Below are positions 1-8,332 of a stretch of DNA of 64,000 bases, one piece after another (the first letter of the stretch is position 1; each line of letters starts with the position of its first letter). The stretch is from Corynebacterium sp. TAE3-ERU12 (GTDB lineage: Bacteria > Actinomycetota > Actinomycetes > Mycobacteriales > Mycobacteriaceae). The stretch is taken from contig NZ_JAHUTM010000001.1 in the NCBI RefSeq assembly GCF_019209905.1, forward strand, positions 434,001-498,000, given 5' to 3'. Under the pieces are notes generated by a model, which searched no databases, was not told the DNA's origin, and saw nothing but the letters and a program-made list of their open reading frames with translations. A program made the translations under genes and the position numbers.

Positions 1-60
1 GACCTGGCGGCACGCGCTGAGCAGACACGGGGTTTGCGGGAAATACCCACGGGGGATTAA
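1..60 (+). CDS. C-terminal end of an upstream gene, possibly tRNA pseudouridine synthase TruA (partial)
   Basis: Frame 1 is open from the first base to a TAA at 58-60 and encodes 19 residues ending REIPTGD. The stretch LAARAEQTR resembles the C-terminal tail of actinobacterial TruA, and truA usually lies just upstream of this locus in Corynebacterium; the TruA assignment is inference from such a short fragment. An inverted repeat (TTGCGGG at 34-40 and CCCGCAA at 61-67) brackets the stop but has no T-run, so it is at best a weak terminator. The remaining bases to 156 hold no gene; TACGAT at 85-90 is a possible -10 box for the next gene. Confidence 0.5.
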   Translation, partial: DLAARAEQTRGLREIPTGD

Positions 61-156
61 CCCGCAAGGTAGCTATATCGGGGCTACGATCGTGGGCATT
101 ACGATGTCCTAATCGCATTTGTTGTCCCGCACTATCCCCAGGGAGGCTTTCCGCCT

Positions 157-2472
157 ATGAGCGCCACCGCCGCGGTTTTACTCCTTGTTCTGTTTGTGCC
201 TGGCCTTATTCTCGCCCGCATTGCCGGGATGGGGTGGGACTGGTCCATCGCAGCGGCCCCAGCCATGTCCATCGGCTTGGTCGGCACTGCGGCCTGGGTG
301 CTCGGTTTCGGTTTGCCGTTTACCCCCACCACGGTGCTGCTGTGTTTTGTGTTGCTGGCCATCGTGCTGGCCGCCGCCCGGTTCCTAGCCCGGCGCTTAT
401 CCCGTCGGAAAGCAGACGTTGTCGCTTCGGCTGACACGCTTGCCGACGCTGATGTCGCCGAGCTGCAACAACAGCAACGCCGCCAGCAGTGGCAGTCCTG
501 GGCGATTGCGGCGGCCGGTGTGACCGGTGCCGCGCTAGCGCTGTTCGTGCCGGCCTGGCGCAGGCTTGCGGCCATTGGCGGGCCGGAGTCAGTACCGCAG
601 CAATGGGATGTGCTCTGGCATGCCTCCGTGCTGCGTTTCCTCGATAACACCGAGGTGGTCTCGCCGACGCGGATGGGGGAGCTCAACGATATTGAGAACG
701 GGTTCGCGCTGTTCTACCCGACGGGTTGGCATGCCCTGGTGGGCCTGGCCGCCCAGATAAGTGGCGCCAACCCCGTCGAGGCGGTCAATACCGGCGGGTT
801 GTTATTGCCGGCGGTGCTGACGCCGCTTGCTGCCGGGTGCCTCGCGTGGCGGATCTGCGACCGGCCTGGCCTGCTGCGTGGTGTGGCCGCAGCTATTGCC
901 GCCGTGGCCACGGTGGCCGCCCCAACGCTGTACCCCATTGGTATTGGGGTGGGGGCGTGGCCGTACCAGGTTGCGGTGGCCCTGGCGGTCATTGTTTTCA
1001 CGCTTGTGGTCAGTGTGCCCCGGCACCCCTCCCGACTATTGGCCACCGCTGGTGCACTACTCGGCGCAACTGTGGTGCACCCCTCTGCGCTGCCGCTGGT
1101 GGCGATGCTGTCCGGTATTTACTGGCTATTCGCCATGCTGTGGTCCCCGGCCCGCCCAGAGCTTGGGGCAGTGCGGGCTCGCCTGCGCGATATGGCGCTG
1201 TTGGCCGCGCCGTTCCTCTTCGTTGCGGTTTTCGTCATCCCGCAGTGGTATGTGCTGTTCACCGCTAAACAGAGTGAGGAAATTCAGGGCGTTGACGCCA
1301 CTGTTGCGGTAAGTCGTACCGAATCGTGGCGGCAGGCGGTGCTCATGCTCACCCGGCATGCCCTGGAACTCAACCCGGTGTGGCCGCTGCTGCTCATCGG
1401 CGGGGTGGGGCTGATTATCGCCGCGGTGTGGTGGCGTTCGGTATGGGCGCCGCTGGCCTGGTTGGTGTGTGTCATCACAGTGGTGCATGGCCTGGTGCCG
1501 TTCAGCGGTATTGGGGGCACGATTATTTCCGCGTACACCGGTTTGCACTATGCCACTCCGCACCGCCTCGTCATGCCTGAGGCATTGCTCTACGCCGCTG
1601 GTTGTGGCGTGGCCGTCGCCGCCATTATGGGGCTGGTCGTGTGCTACGTCGGCAAGCACCGCACGGGGGTGGGGGCAAGTGTTCTCGCGGTGTTGACCCT
1701 CATCGTCGGCAGCGCCGGTATTTGGTGGTCCCTGGAGCGCACCACTGTGGCCAGAGACTTCAGTATCAGTGCCCAATACGACGGCCGGGTTGTGGGGGAA
1801 GCTGACCTGCGGGCCTTCGACTGGTTGGCGAAGCAGCCTGAAGCTACCGAGCACACCATCTTCATCAATCCCAATGAGGGATCTGGGTGGATGTACCCGC
1901 GCAATAACCTCAATAGTGCGTTCCGGCATAACCTGTGGCCCCCGGTGGATCGGAAAAAATCTGACCTCACCTTGCTGTTCTGGCATGCCGACAAGATCGG
2001 TGCCGGGGTGCCGGGGGACCCCTGGGCGCTGAATAAACTTGATGAGGCCGTCGAACACCTCGATGTGGCGTTCTACTACATCTCCCCACCGAATTACTGG
2101 GAGGACACTGACTACATCTGGCCAATGCTGGATGGTGTGTGGTGGGCGCCGGGAACCACCCCGGTGTATAAGGACGGGCCGGTGGGCATTGTTGCCGTCA
2201 ACCGGATGGTGGGACGTGAGGCCATTGTGCGGATGCGGGCCGAATCCCCCGAACCGATGCCGGCCCTGCCCACCCGCGAAGAGGCGTCAGTGGCTGAGCC
2301 CGGTGCCCCTGATGCCGCCATGTCGTACGTGTTCATGCCTGGTGAGCCCCCGAAAAATAACCCGCCGGTGCCGGGGTTGCGTAAGGAATTGCCGCCACCG
2401 GCAGCGCCGCGCCCGCCGATCTATGCGGTGGATGAAGACAGCCCCGCGGCGTTGAAAAAGGACCGGAATTAG
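157..2472 (+). CDS. DUF6541-type polytopic membrane protein
   Basis: A 771-residue protein. The first ~530 residues are a series of about a dozen hydrophobic segments, beginning at residue 3. They are followed by a soluble, probably extracytoplasmic region from about residue 545 (the SGWMYPRNN segment near 571) and a Pro/Glu-rich tail. The multi-TM core followed by a WMYP-containing soluble part is what I recall of DUF6541 proteins of mycolic-acid actinobacteria, which are often annotated as conserved membrane proteins of unknown role. The ATG at 157 has an SD (GGGAGG, 141-146). A lipoprotein gene follows after 20 bases. No enzymatic motif is evident, so the role in the envelope is only inferred. 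Confidence 0.75.
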   Translation: MSATAAVLLLVLFVPGLILARIAGMGWDWSIAAAPAMSIGLVGTAAWVLGFGLPFTPTTVLLCFVLLAIVLAAARFLARRLSRRKADVVASADTLADADVAELQQQQRRQQWQSWAIAAAGVTGAALALFVPAWRRLAAIGGPESVPQQWDVLWHASVLRFLDNTEVVSPTRMGELNDIENGFALFYPTGWHALVGLAAQISGANPVEAVNTGGLLLPAVLTPLAAGCLAWRICDRPGLLRGVAAAIAAVATVAAPTLYPIGIGVGAWPYQVAVALAVIVFTLVVSVPRHPSRLLATAGALLGATVVHPSALPLVAMLSGIYWLFAMLWSPARPELGAVRARLRDMALLAAPFLFVAVFVIPQWYVLFTAKQSEEIQGVDATVAVSRTESWRQAVLMLTRHALELNPVWPLLLIGGVGLIIAAVWWRSVWAPLAWLVCVITVVHGLVPFSGIGGTIISAYTGLHYATPHRLVMPEALLYAAGCGVAVAAIMGLVVCYVGKHRTGVGASVLAVLTLIVGSAGIWWSLERTTVARDFSISAQYDGRVVGEADLRAFDWLAKQPEATEHTIFINPNEGSGWMYPRNNLNSAFRHNLWPPVDRKKSDLTLLFWHADKIGAGVPGDPWALNKLDEAVEHLDVAFYYISPPNYWEDTDYIWPMLDGVWWAPGTTPVYKDGPVGIVAVNRMVGREAIVRMRAESPEPMPALPTREEASVAEPGAPDAAMSYVFMPGEPPKNNPPVPGLRKELPPPAAPRPPIYAVDEDSPAALKKDRN
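438..447 (+). repeat. First copy of a dispersed 10-mer, GCTTGCCGAC (at least 19 copies in the window)
   Basis: Exact copies on the + strand start at 438, 2732, 9385, 12639, 26423, 28561, 47198, 48582, 53643 and 56998; copies on the - strand start (left coordinate) at 1648, 6630, 12927, 28052, 33379, 38421, 42098, 46297 and 63203. All but one (46297) are followed by G. They fall in different genes and different codon frames. Confidence 0.75.
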
Positions 2473-2492
2473 GCGTAGTAGAGTCATTGGGC

Positions 2493-3107
2493 ATGCGCAT
2501 TAGTTTCGTCGTCGCCGTAGCGGCCCTGACCGCTCTTTCCGGCTGCTCCGGTGACCAAGAGCCCAATGAACCGACGTCGAATGACCAGTCTCTGCCGCCG
2601 TCGACCACCACGACGGTGACGACGAAGACCGAGACCGAAACATCGTCGACCACGGCCGAACCGGCCGGCCCGAGCGTTGTCGACGAGGCTGATTTCACCC
2701 CGCCGGATGGCCCGAATGCACGTCTTTTCGTGCTTGCCGACGGCTACACCTCCTGCTTCTACAACCAGCTCGGTGCGGAGAATTACTTAAGCTGCCGGAG
2801 CAATTTCACTAACCCGCCGAACGTGGTTGGCCCCGACGGGGACGAAGTCCCGGCTAATGCCATTTCCTTTACCCCGGACGGCATTTACTACCAGTCCTTG
2901 GTCTTCCCGGATACCGGGTACCAGCCGAAGACCCTCAATGCCGGCGAGACCCTGGAGTCCTTCGGGTTCTCCTGCACCGCCAATGGTGCCGCCTCGGTGG
3001 CCTGCACCGGCCCGCAGGGCACCGCGTCGATTGATAATGGCACGGTCACTGGCGCTGAGGTACCGCCGCCGGAAGCGGGCGCGCAGCCGTCCGAAGCGGA
3101 AGAATAG
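2493..3107 (+). CDS. Small secreted lipoprotein, unknown function
   Basis: A 204-residue protein with a short hydrophobic signal and a lipobox LSGC whose Cys is residue 18, so it should be lipidated and anchored outside the membrane. After the signal comes a Thr/Ser/Glu-rich linker (roughly residues 25-60), then a globular part with paired cysteines. I chose ATG 2493 over the in-frame TTG at 2487 because TAGAGT (2479-2484) sits 8 bases upstream, as expected for a leaderless corynebacterial transcript, and no SD is visible. It lies 20 bases after the DUF6541 gene and may work with it. I do not recognise the family. Confidence 0.75.
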   Translation: MRISFVVAVAALTALSGCSGDQEPNEPTSNDQSLPPSTTTTVTTKTETETSSTTAEPAGPSVVDEADFTPPDGPNARLFVLADGYTSCFYNQLGAENYLSCRSNFTNPPNVVGPDGDEVPANAISFTPDGIYYQSLVFPDTGYQPKTLNAGETLESFGFSCTANGAASVACTGPQGTASIDNGTVTGAEVPPPEAGAQPSEAEE

Positions 3108-3141
3108 TCCGCACCTGGGCTTTGTGCCCCGGCCCTCGTTC

Positions 3142-4188
3142 TTAGGGCCGGGGTTTATTCATTGCAGCACCGGCACCAGCCATCGACTGCGAATCCGTTG
3201 GTTGCACAGGCCGAATCCGGGTGCGCTGTGCACCATCAGCGATGACCCACGTGTGCGTACCAAGACTGATCTGGGTACCACGCCTGCGTGGCGAACCAGG
3301 CGGCACAAGGGCAACCACCGCCGACCCGGTATCGGCGGGTTGTCGCACCATCGCTGGGTGCGGTCCTGGCAGCGTGCCGACGCTGGGGGCACCGCCGTGG
3401 TCGACGAGGACAACGTCGGCACGCACTTCTGTATCAGCACCGATGAGATGAACGCCGAGTTCAAGCAATGCGGCGAACTGGCGGGGCCGGTGGGTGCGCA
3501 CCGCCACTGTCGCCCCGGTGACCACACAATGCCCGATCAAACCCACTAACTGTTCGGGGTTGCCGGCAATGCTGAGCTGCTCAGATGTCGGCAGGCAGAC
3601 CGTTACGGCCGAACCATCAGTGCGCACCCCAATGATCTGGTCCACCACCGCAGTAATCGCGCAATCGCCACCACAAACCCACACCAAGGGCCTGCGCTGA
3701 TGATGCCCCGACCGGCGCCTGGCCAACTGGGCCAGCGGCGGCAGCTGCACAGCGGCTGCGCATTCGGGATGGCTCAGCGCCCTGCTGGCCACACCGAGAC
3801 AGCCCAGGCGGTGGCGCAGAAAACCCGTGGCAGTACTCCGATTGGTTTCGGTGTTGGTGTCGAGTCGGACCACCACACTGGCCCACGTACCCACCCCCAG
3901 CCCCAAGCGGGTGGCGATAGTGCGATACAGGTAGGCGAACTCGCCGGGGATATCGGCGTACTGCTGGTGCACCGAGATGGCACTAATCCGCACTGGGCAG
4001 TCCGCCGCCAGGGCCTCCAGATCGGCGCGAGTCAGCGTGCAATCCGTATCCGGCAGTAGACGCAGGCCCAGGTGTGGTTGCTGGTCATCGGTGTGCCAGC
4101 GCTGCCGCAGGCTCACCCCGCGCACTGGAATATGCGCCGCCGCGAGTGCTGCGAGTGTTGCACCAATAATTGCCCATGCAGGATCCAC
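3142..4188 (-). CDS. eccE: Type VII secretion protein EccE
   Basis: A 348-residue protein, read from GTG 4188. One N-terminal hydrophobic segment (about residues 4-20, AWAIIGATLAALAAAHIP) is followed by a soluble alpha/beta domain. In ESX systems EccE sits at the periphery of the EccBCDE membrane complex. Its position beside eccB in an ESX cluster and the N-terminal TM plus large soluble domain support the call; overall similarity is only moderate by eye. The start is set by a six-G SD (complement of 4196-4201) seven bases upstream. The frame stays open far upstream antisense to eccB, but that part has no plausible start or composition. Transcribed divergently from eccB across 4189-4303. Confidence 0.75.
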   Translation of the reverse strand: MDPAWAIIGATLAALAAAHIPVRGVSLRQRWHTDDQQPHLGLRLLPDTDCTLTRADLEALAADCPVRISAISVHQQYADIPGEFAYLYRTIATRLGLGVGTWASVVVRLDTNTETNRSTATGFLRHRLGCLGVASRALSHPECAAAVQLPPLAQLARRRSGHHQRRPLVWVCGGDCAITAVVDQIIGVRTDGSAVTVCLPTSEQLSIAGNPEQLVGLIGHCVVTGATVAVRTHRPRQFAALLELGVHLIGADTEVRADVVLVDHGGAPSVGTLPGPHPAMVRQPADTGSAVVALVPPGSPRRRGTQISLGTHTWVIADGAQRTRIRPVQPTDSQSMAGAGAAMNKPRP

Positions 4189-4303
4189 CAGATATCCCCC
4201 CGTGTTGGTTTTCCACGATGCCCAAGCCCCCGCCTGGCATCTGCCGCGCAGGCTAGCAGCCTTGCGTTTAGGCTGCCCGGTAATAACGGTGAAGGGGGAC
4301 ACC

Positions 4304-5629
4304 ATGCCACGGACACCAACAACACCAGCCCAAGTCAGTGGGCACCGGTTTTTGGTCCGCCAAGTCGAACACGCCTTGATGCGCGCCGATGCGCGAATGC
4401 TGCATGACCCACTACGCACCCGGGTGCGGGCACTGGCCACCGGCGCCGTATTGGCAGTACTGGTGGTGGCGGGCGCTGCGGTGTTGGGGTTGGTGCGCCC
4501 CGCGGCAACTGCAGCCGCCGATAAGGATATTGTGCTGGTCCGCGATAGTGGCGCGGTGTACGTGCGCCTCGATGGCACGATGCACCCCGCGGCGAACCTG
4601 GCGTCGGCACGGTTGGCGTTGGGCCGGGCGGTGGTGCCTGCCCGGGTAGGGCAGGAGGCGCTGCGCGGTGCGCCGATGGGGCCCCGGATTGGGATTGCTG
4701 GTGCTCCCGACGTTGCCGCCGAACAACCAACCCCGACTCCACCAGCGGCCGGGGTGTGTGAAGAGGTAGCTGCCGACGCGAACTCGGCGCACAGTGCGCA
4801 CCGGGTGCAGCGCAGTATTGTGCGCCTGGGCTCGTTGCCGCCGCAACGGCTCGATATTGGCGATAGCGCGGCGGTACTGGGTTTTGACGGTGACTGGCAT
4901 TGGCTTATTACTGCCGGCACCCGGGCCCGGATCGACCCTGCCGACCCGGTACTGGCCAGGGCACTGCAGCTCGGCCAAGCCCCGGTGCGCCCGATCGGCG
5001 CAGACCTGCTGCGGGCCATCCCGGAGCGCGCCGCGGTGGCAGTGCCGGGTATCCCGGATCTGGGTAAACCCACAGGACTGCCGGCCCCGTATGACCGGAT
5101 TGGTCGGGTGGTGCACGTCGGGGATCGTGACGTGGTGGCGTTGCCTGAAGGAGCAGTTGATGTGCCACCCGTGGTGGCCCGGGCCCTGGCCGCAGTTGCC
5201 GGTAGTGCGGAAGCGCCAGAGACTAGCCTGTCGACCATCCCGGTGGCGAAACCTCTCGGTATTGGTTCGCTGCCTGCGAAAACACCCCAGTGGGTGGCTG
5301 GTGAGGGGTGGTTATGTGCTGATACTGGGGCCACGACCGTGCGCCTGAGCACCACCGCGCCACGAGAATCCGCAATTGTGGCAACCCCCAGTGCTGACGG
5401 CGCGCGCCCTGGTCTGGATGGGTATATCGGCCCGCGCAGCACCATCGCGGCGCGAACCAACGATGGGGTGCACCTGATTAGCGCTACTGGTATCCGCCAC
5501 CGCGTACACACCAGTCGTAGTGCTGCCGCCCTGGGGTACCCGGAGGCCACAACGTTGCCCTGGTCAGTGCTGGTAGCCCTGCGTGAAGGACCAGAACTTA
5601 CTCGCGCCGCCGCCCTGGCTACTGACTAG
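4304..5629 (+). CDS. eccB: Type VII secretion protein EccB
   Basis: A 441-residue protein. EccB is a core subunit of the ESX inner-membrane complex with a short cytosolic N-terminus, one TM helix and a large extracytoplasmic domain. The N-terminus carries the family signature SGHRFLVRQVEHAL (residues 12-25) followed by DPLRT, then a TM helix at about residues 44-63; two cysteines in the outer domain could form the conserved disulfide. ATG 4304 follows a GGGGG SD (4294-4298); the frame is open upstream but out of character. TAGGCT (4269-4274) is a candidate -10 box. Its 3' end overlaps the convergent mycP gene by 11 bases. Confidence 0.9.
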   Translation: MPRTPTTPAQVSGHRFLVRQVEHALMRADARMLHDPLRTRVRALATGAVLAVLVVAGAAVLGLVRPAATAAADKDIVLVRDSGAVYVRLDGTMHPAANLASARLALGRAVVPARVGQEALRGAPMGPRIGIAGAPDVAAEQPTPTPPAAGVCEEVAADANSAHSAHRVQRSIVRLGSLPPQRLDIGDSAAVLGFDGDWHWLITAGTRARIDPADPVLARALQLGQAPVRPIGADLLRAIPERAAVAVPGIPDLGKPTGLPAPYDRIGRVVHVGDRDVVALPEGAVDVPPVVARALAAVAGSAEAPETSLSTIPVAKPLGIGSLPAKTPQWVAGEGWLCADTGATTVRLSTTAPRESAIVATPSADGARPGLDGYIGPRSTIAARTNDGVHLISATGIRHRVHTSRSAAALGYPEATTLPWSVLVALREGPELTRAAALATD

Positions 5630-6821
5630 CCGCTTCAGTCTCGGGTGCGTGCCGACGCCATCCGCTGGCCACCAGCACACCGATCACGAGCGCGGCGACA
5701 CCAACCATCGCGACCACCGTGATTCGCCGCACCGGGCCACGATCCGGTGCGGCAGTAGGGGCGGGTGTGGGCACCGGGCTAGCGGAGAATGTGGCGCTGC
5801 GTTGCGGCCAGCTCACCGCGGCGACCGGGTCGACCACGCCCACACCGACGTTTTCTGCACCAGCGATCGGCGAGGCGCTGTCCATCAGTGCCTTGCGCAC
5901 CTGTGTGGCGCCCAGGTGTGGGTACCGAGACAGCACTAAAGCCGCGGTCCCGGACACCACCGGCGCTGCGAAACTCGTGCCCATAATCGGCTGCTCAGAT
6001 TGGCCCTGGACCAGGGTATCCACCACCCCATCGCCACGTGGGTCAAGCCCCACCACCGGCCCGCCAGGGGCGGCCAAGTCCACCCAGCTGCCGCGCAGCG
6101 CCCACGGCTCAGCCGCAGTCTCAGCTGCCTCCGCTGTCGCCACCGCAGTCACCGCAATAACGCCGTCCACGACGGCGGGCCAGGCCACTGCGTCTTCGGT
6201 GCACTCTGCCCCGGCATTGCCTGCCGCAGCTACTAAAACCACGCCGGCGGCAACAGCATCCGCGGCGGCCCGACCAACCGCATCGGCGCCGTCGGGGCGC
6301 ACACCGGCTTGGGCGCAGGCGGTCACCGACATGTTGATCACCCGTGCACCGGCGGCAACTGCCTGGTCAATGGCGGCAGCCAGGGTGTGCAGGTTGCCGG
6401 ATTCACCGTCGGTTTGCCGGATCGCCAAAATCTCAGCACCTGGGGCGACCCCGGCAATAGCGTCCCCACCTGGTCGGGCAGCGATCCGGCCAGCAACCAC
6501 AGTGCCGTGTGCTGCGCAATCAGCAAAAGCGCTGCCGCCGCTGATGAGGTCACCACCATCAATGACCTGCCCCAGGCGTGGGTGCGGGGCCACCCCGGTG
6601 TCAATAACAGCAACAGTCACGCCGGAGCCGTCGGCAAGCGGCCACGCGCTGCGCCACCCCAACCGCAGCGCAGCAGGATCATCGGCCTCGGCGGCCGCCG
6701 GTGTGCTCAGGGCGGTGTCCGGGCATTGGTGCCCCTGGGCCCAAGCCCCAGGGGCAGGCACGAACAGTGCGTGTACCGCACACAGACAGCCGACGGCGGC
6801 AATGCGGTGCGCGTGCGTCAT
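5619..6821 (-). CDS. mycP: Type VII secretion-associated serine protease mycosin (MycP)
   Basis: A 400-residue subtilisin-family membrane-anchored protease. Sec signal peptide at about residues 1-29; catalytic Asp74 in VIDTGVAP, His105 in HGTVVAG, oxyanion Asn202 in AAAGN, and Ser283 in GTSFAAP are all present, so it should be active. A Pro/Ala-rich linker and a C-terminal TM helix (about 366-386) place the protease domain outside the membrane. Mycosins stabilise ESX complexes and cleave some substrates. The start overlaps the eccD stop by 4 bases, so the two are translationally coupled; the 3' end runs into eccB on the other strand. Confidence 0.93.
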   Translation of the reverse strand: MTHAHRIAAVGCLCAVHALFVPAPGAWAQGHQCPDTALSTPAAAEADDPAALRLGWRSAWPLADGSGVTVAVIDTGVAPHPRLGQVIDGGDLISGGSAFADCAAHGTVVAGRIAARPGGDAIAGVAPGAEILAIRQTDGESGNLHTLAAAIDQAVAAGARVINMSVTACAQAGVRPDGADAVGRAAADAVAAGVVLVAAAGNAGAECTEDAVAWPAVVDGVIAVTAVATAEAAETAAEPWALRGSWVDLAAPGGPVVGLDPRGDGVVDTLVQGQSEQPIMGTSFAAPVVSGTAALVLSRYPHLGATQVRKALMDSASPIAGAENVGVGVVDPVAAVSWPQRSATFSASPVPTPAPTAAPDRGPVRRITVVAMVGVAALVIGVLVASGWRRHAPETEAASQ

Positions 6822-8185
6822 TGGGTGACCGCCTGCACCGCCGTGACCACACCAGACACCACCGCCGCCAGGGCCGGCACCACGGCAATAGCCACCGCCT
6901 CAGTGAACTCCACCACCCGGCGTGCAGTGGGGGTTATTCGGCCCACCGGCACGGCCACCAGCGCCGTGGCCGCGACCACCGGAAGCACCAAGGCCGCAGC
7001 CCATATGGCCGACCCGTCATTCCACAACGCCCAGCCCACCAACAGGGGTAAAGCCGCAGCTGCCGACGCGGTCGCCGCCGAGGGCACCACATGGGCGTGG
7101 CCGCGAGACTGGATGAGCAACACCACCCCAACAGCGGCGATGAGGCCATACCCCCACCCGGTTGGCCCAGCAATCACCAGGCAGCCGACCGCGCCCACCG
7201 TGGCCGCGCTGATCCCGAGGACCGCACCGTCGAGCAGTGCTTCGGCTTTCGCTGCGGCTGTGTGCGGAGGCGCTGTGGGCGCATCATCGACAAATGGTTC
7301 ACCAGCGGCAGGGACTGCAGGGACACGCACCCCGGCTGCGGCCACACTGAGAGCTGGGGCAGCGATGAGAGCAACCACGGCCACAGTCAACGCCGTGGCC
7401 GCAGCGGTGCGCAGATCATCGGTGAGCCCCAGCACACCGGCGCCAACGCACAGCACGGCAGCAACCCCAATGGGCGCGGCCACACTAGCGCGCACCACCC
7501 TAGCTATCGCCCCATCAGCACCAATACCAGCAATGCTGATAAGCACTGCTGCCACAGCGAAACCGATCAGCCCACCAGCAGCAACCGGCCACACCAACTC
7601 CCGGGTACCGGCCACTGCCACCCCGGCAACCGCGGCAGCAGCAATGACCTGAGTACACAGCGCCAGCGCCGTGGCCGGGCTAGCCTGCCGGGCCACACAA
7701 ATGCGCACCCCGGCCGCGCATACCAGCGCAATCAGCATGGCCAGGCCACTAGCTGCCAGGGGATACTGGGGCGATACTGACAGCACTGCGGCCAGTGCCG
7801 GTAATAAAGCCACCACCGCAATGACCCGGGCCACTGGTGCGTCAGCGGCACCTATGCCCGGGGCCGCATCGGCGAGGGCGTCGGCAACATCGGTGACCAG
7901 GGGAGCAGGTACTGCCACCGGGTCGTCGACGATAATGAGTCGGTCCCCGTCGCGCACACCAGCTGCTGTGAGACTGCGTTCGGGATCGGCGATGCTGCCG
8001 TCGGGAAGCCGCAGCCGCCACCGCGCGCCCGCAGGCCGGTCAGCGCCACCCACCCCGACTACGTCCAGCAGCTCTGGGACCACATCAGCCACCGCACTAT
8101 CGGTGGGTACCACCGCATCGGCGCGGCGGGTATGCCCTGGCTTGATACATACGTCAATACGGACGCGCACAGCGTGTTCCAGCAT
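6818..8185 (-). CDS. eccD: Type VII secretion channel-forming membrane protein EccD
   Basis: A 455-residue protein with an N-terminal ubiquitin-like cytosolic domain (about residues 1-95, including RLPDGS and DGDRLIIVDD) and then about 11 TM helices from residue ~120 to the end. This is the standard EccD plan, in which paired EccD subunits line the central membrane vestibule. ATG 8185 is preceded by a GGGGG tract (complement of 8196-8200) ten bases away. First gene of the eccD-mycP operon; divergent from eccC with about 147 bases between their starts. Confidence 0.92.
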   Translation of the reverse strand: MLEHAVRVRIDVCIKPGHTRRADAVVPTDSAVADVVPELLDVVGVGGADRPAGARWRLRLPDGSIADPERSLTAAGVRDGDRLIIVDDPVAVPAPLVTDVADALADAAPGIGAADAPVARVIAVVALLPALAAVLSVSPQYPLAASGLAMLIALVCAAGVRICVARQASPATALALCTQVIAAAAVAGVAVAGTRELVWPVAAGGLIGFAVAAVLISIAGIGADGAIARVVRASVAAPIGVAAVLCVGAGVLGLTDDLRTAAATALTVAVVALIAAPALSVAAAGVRVPAVPAAGEPFVDDAPTAPPHTAAAKAEALLDGAVLGISAATVGAVGCLVIAGPTGWGYGLIAAVGVVLLIQSRGHAHVVPSAATASAAAALPLLVGWALWNDGSAIWAAALVLPVVAATALVAVPVGRITPTARRVVEFTEAVAIAVVPALAAVVSGVVTAVQAVTQ

Positions 8186-8332
8186 GGTGAAAAATCCCCC
8201 GAAGATCCCCCGTTATCAATGGTCTGCGGTACAGACCTGCCTCCCCCGGTGCCTGCCTTATGGCGCGCACACCCCACCATGCTGACTTATGCTGTCTGCG
8301 ACGTCCACCGGGGCATATATGGGGGGTACACC

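Noticed and set aside
4189..5550. Upstream extension of the 3142-4188 minus-strand frame (about 450 more residues)
   Set aside because: It is antisense to eccB, is Arg/Ser/Pro-rich, and has no SD; high-GC third-position bias keeps the antisense frame open. The real start is GTG 4188.
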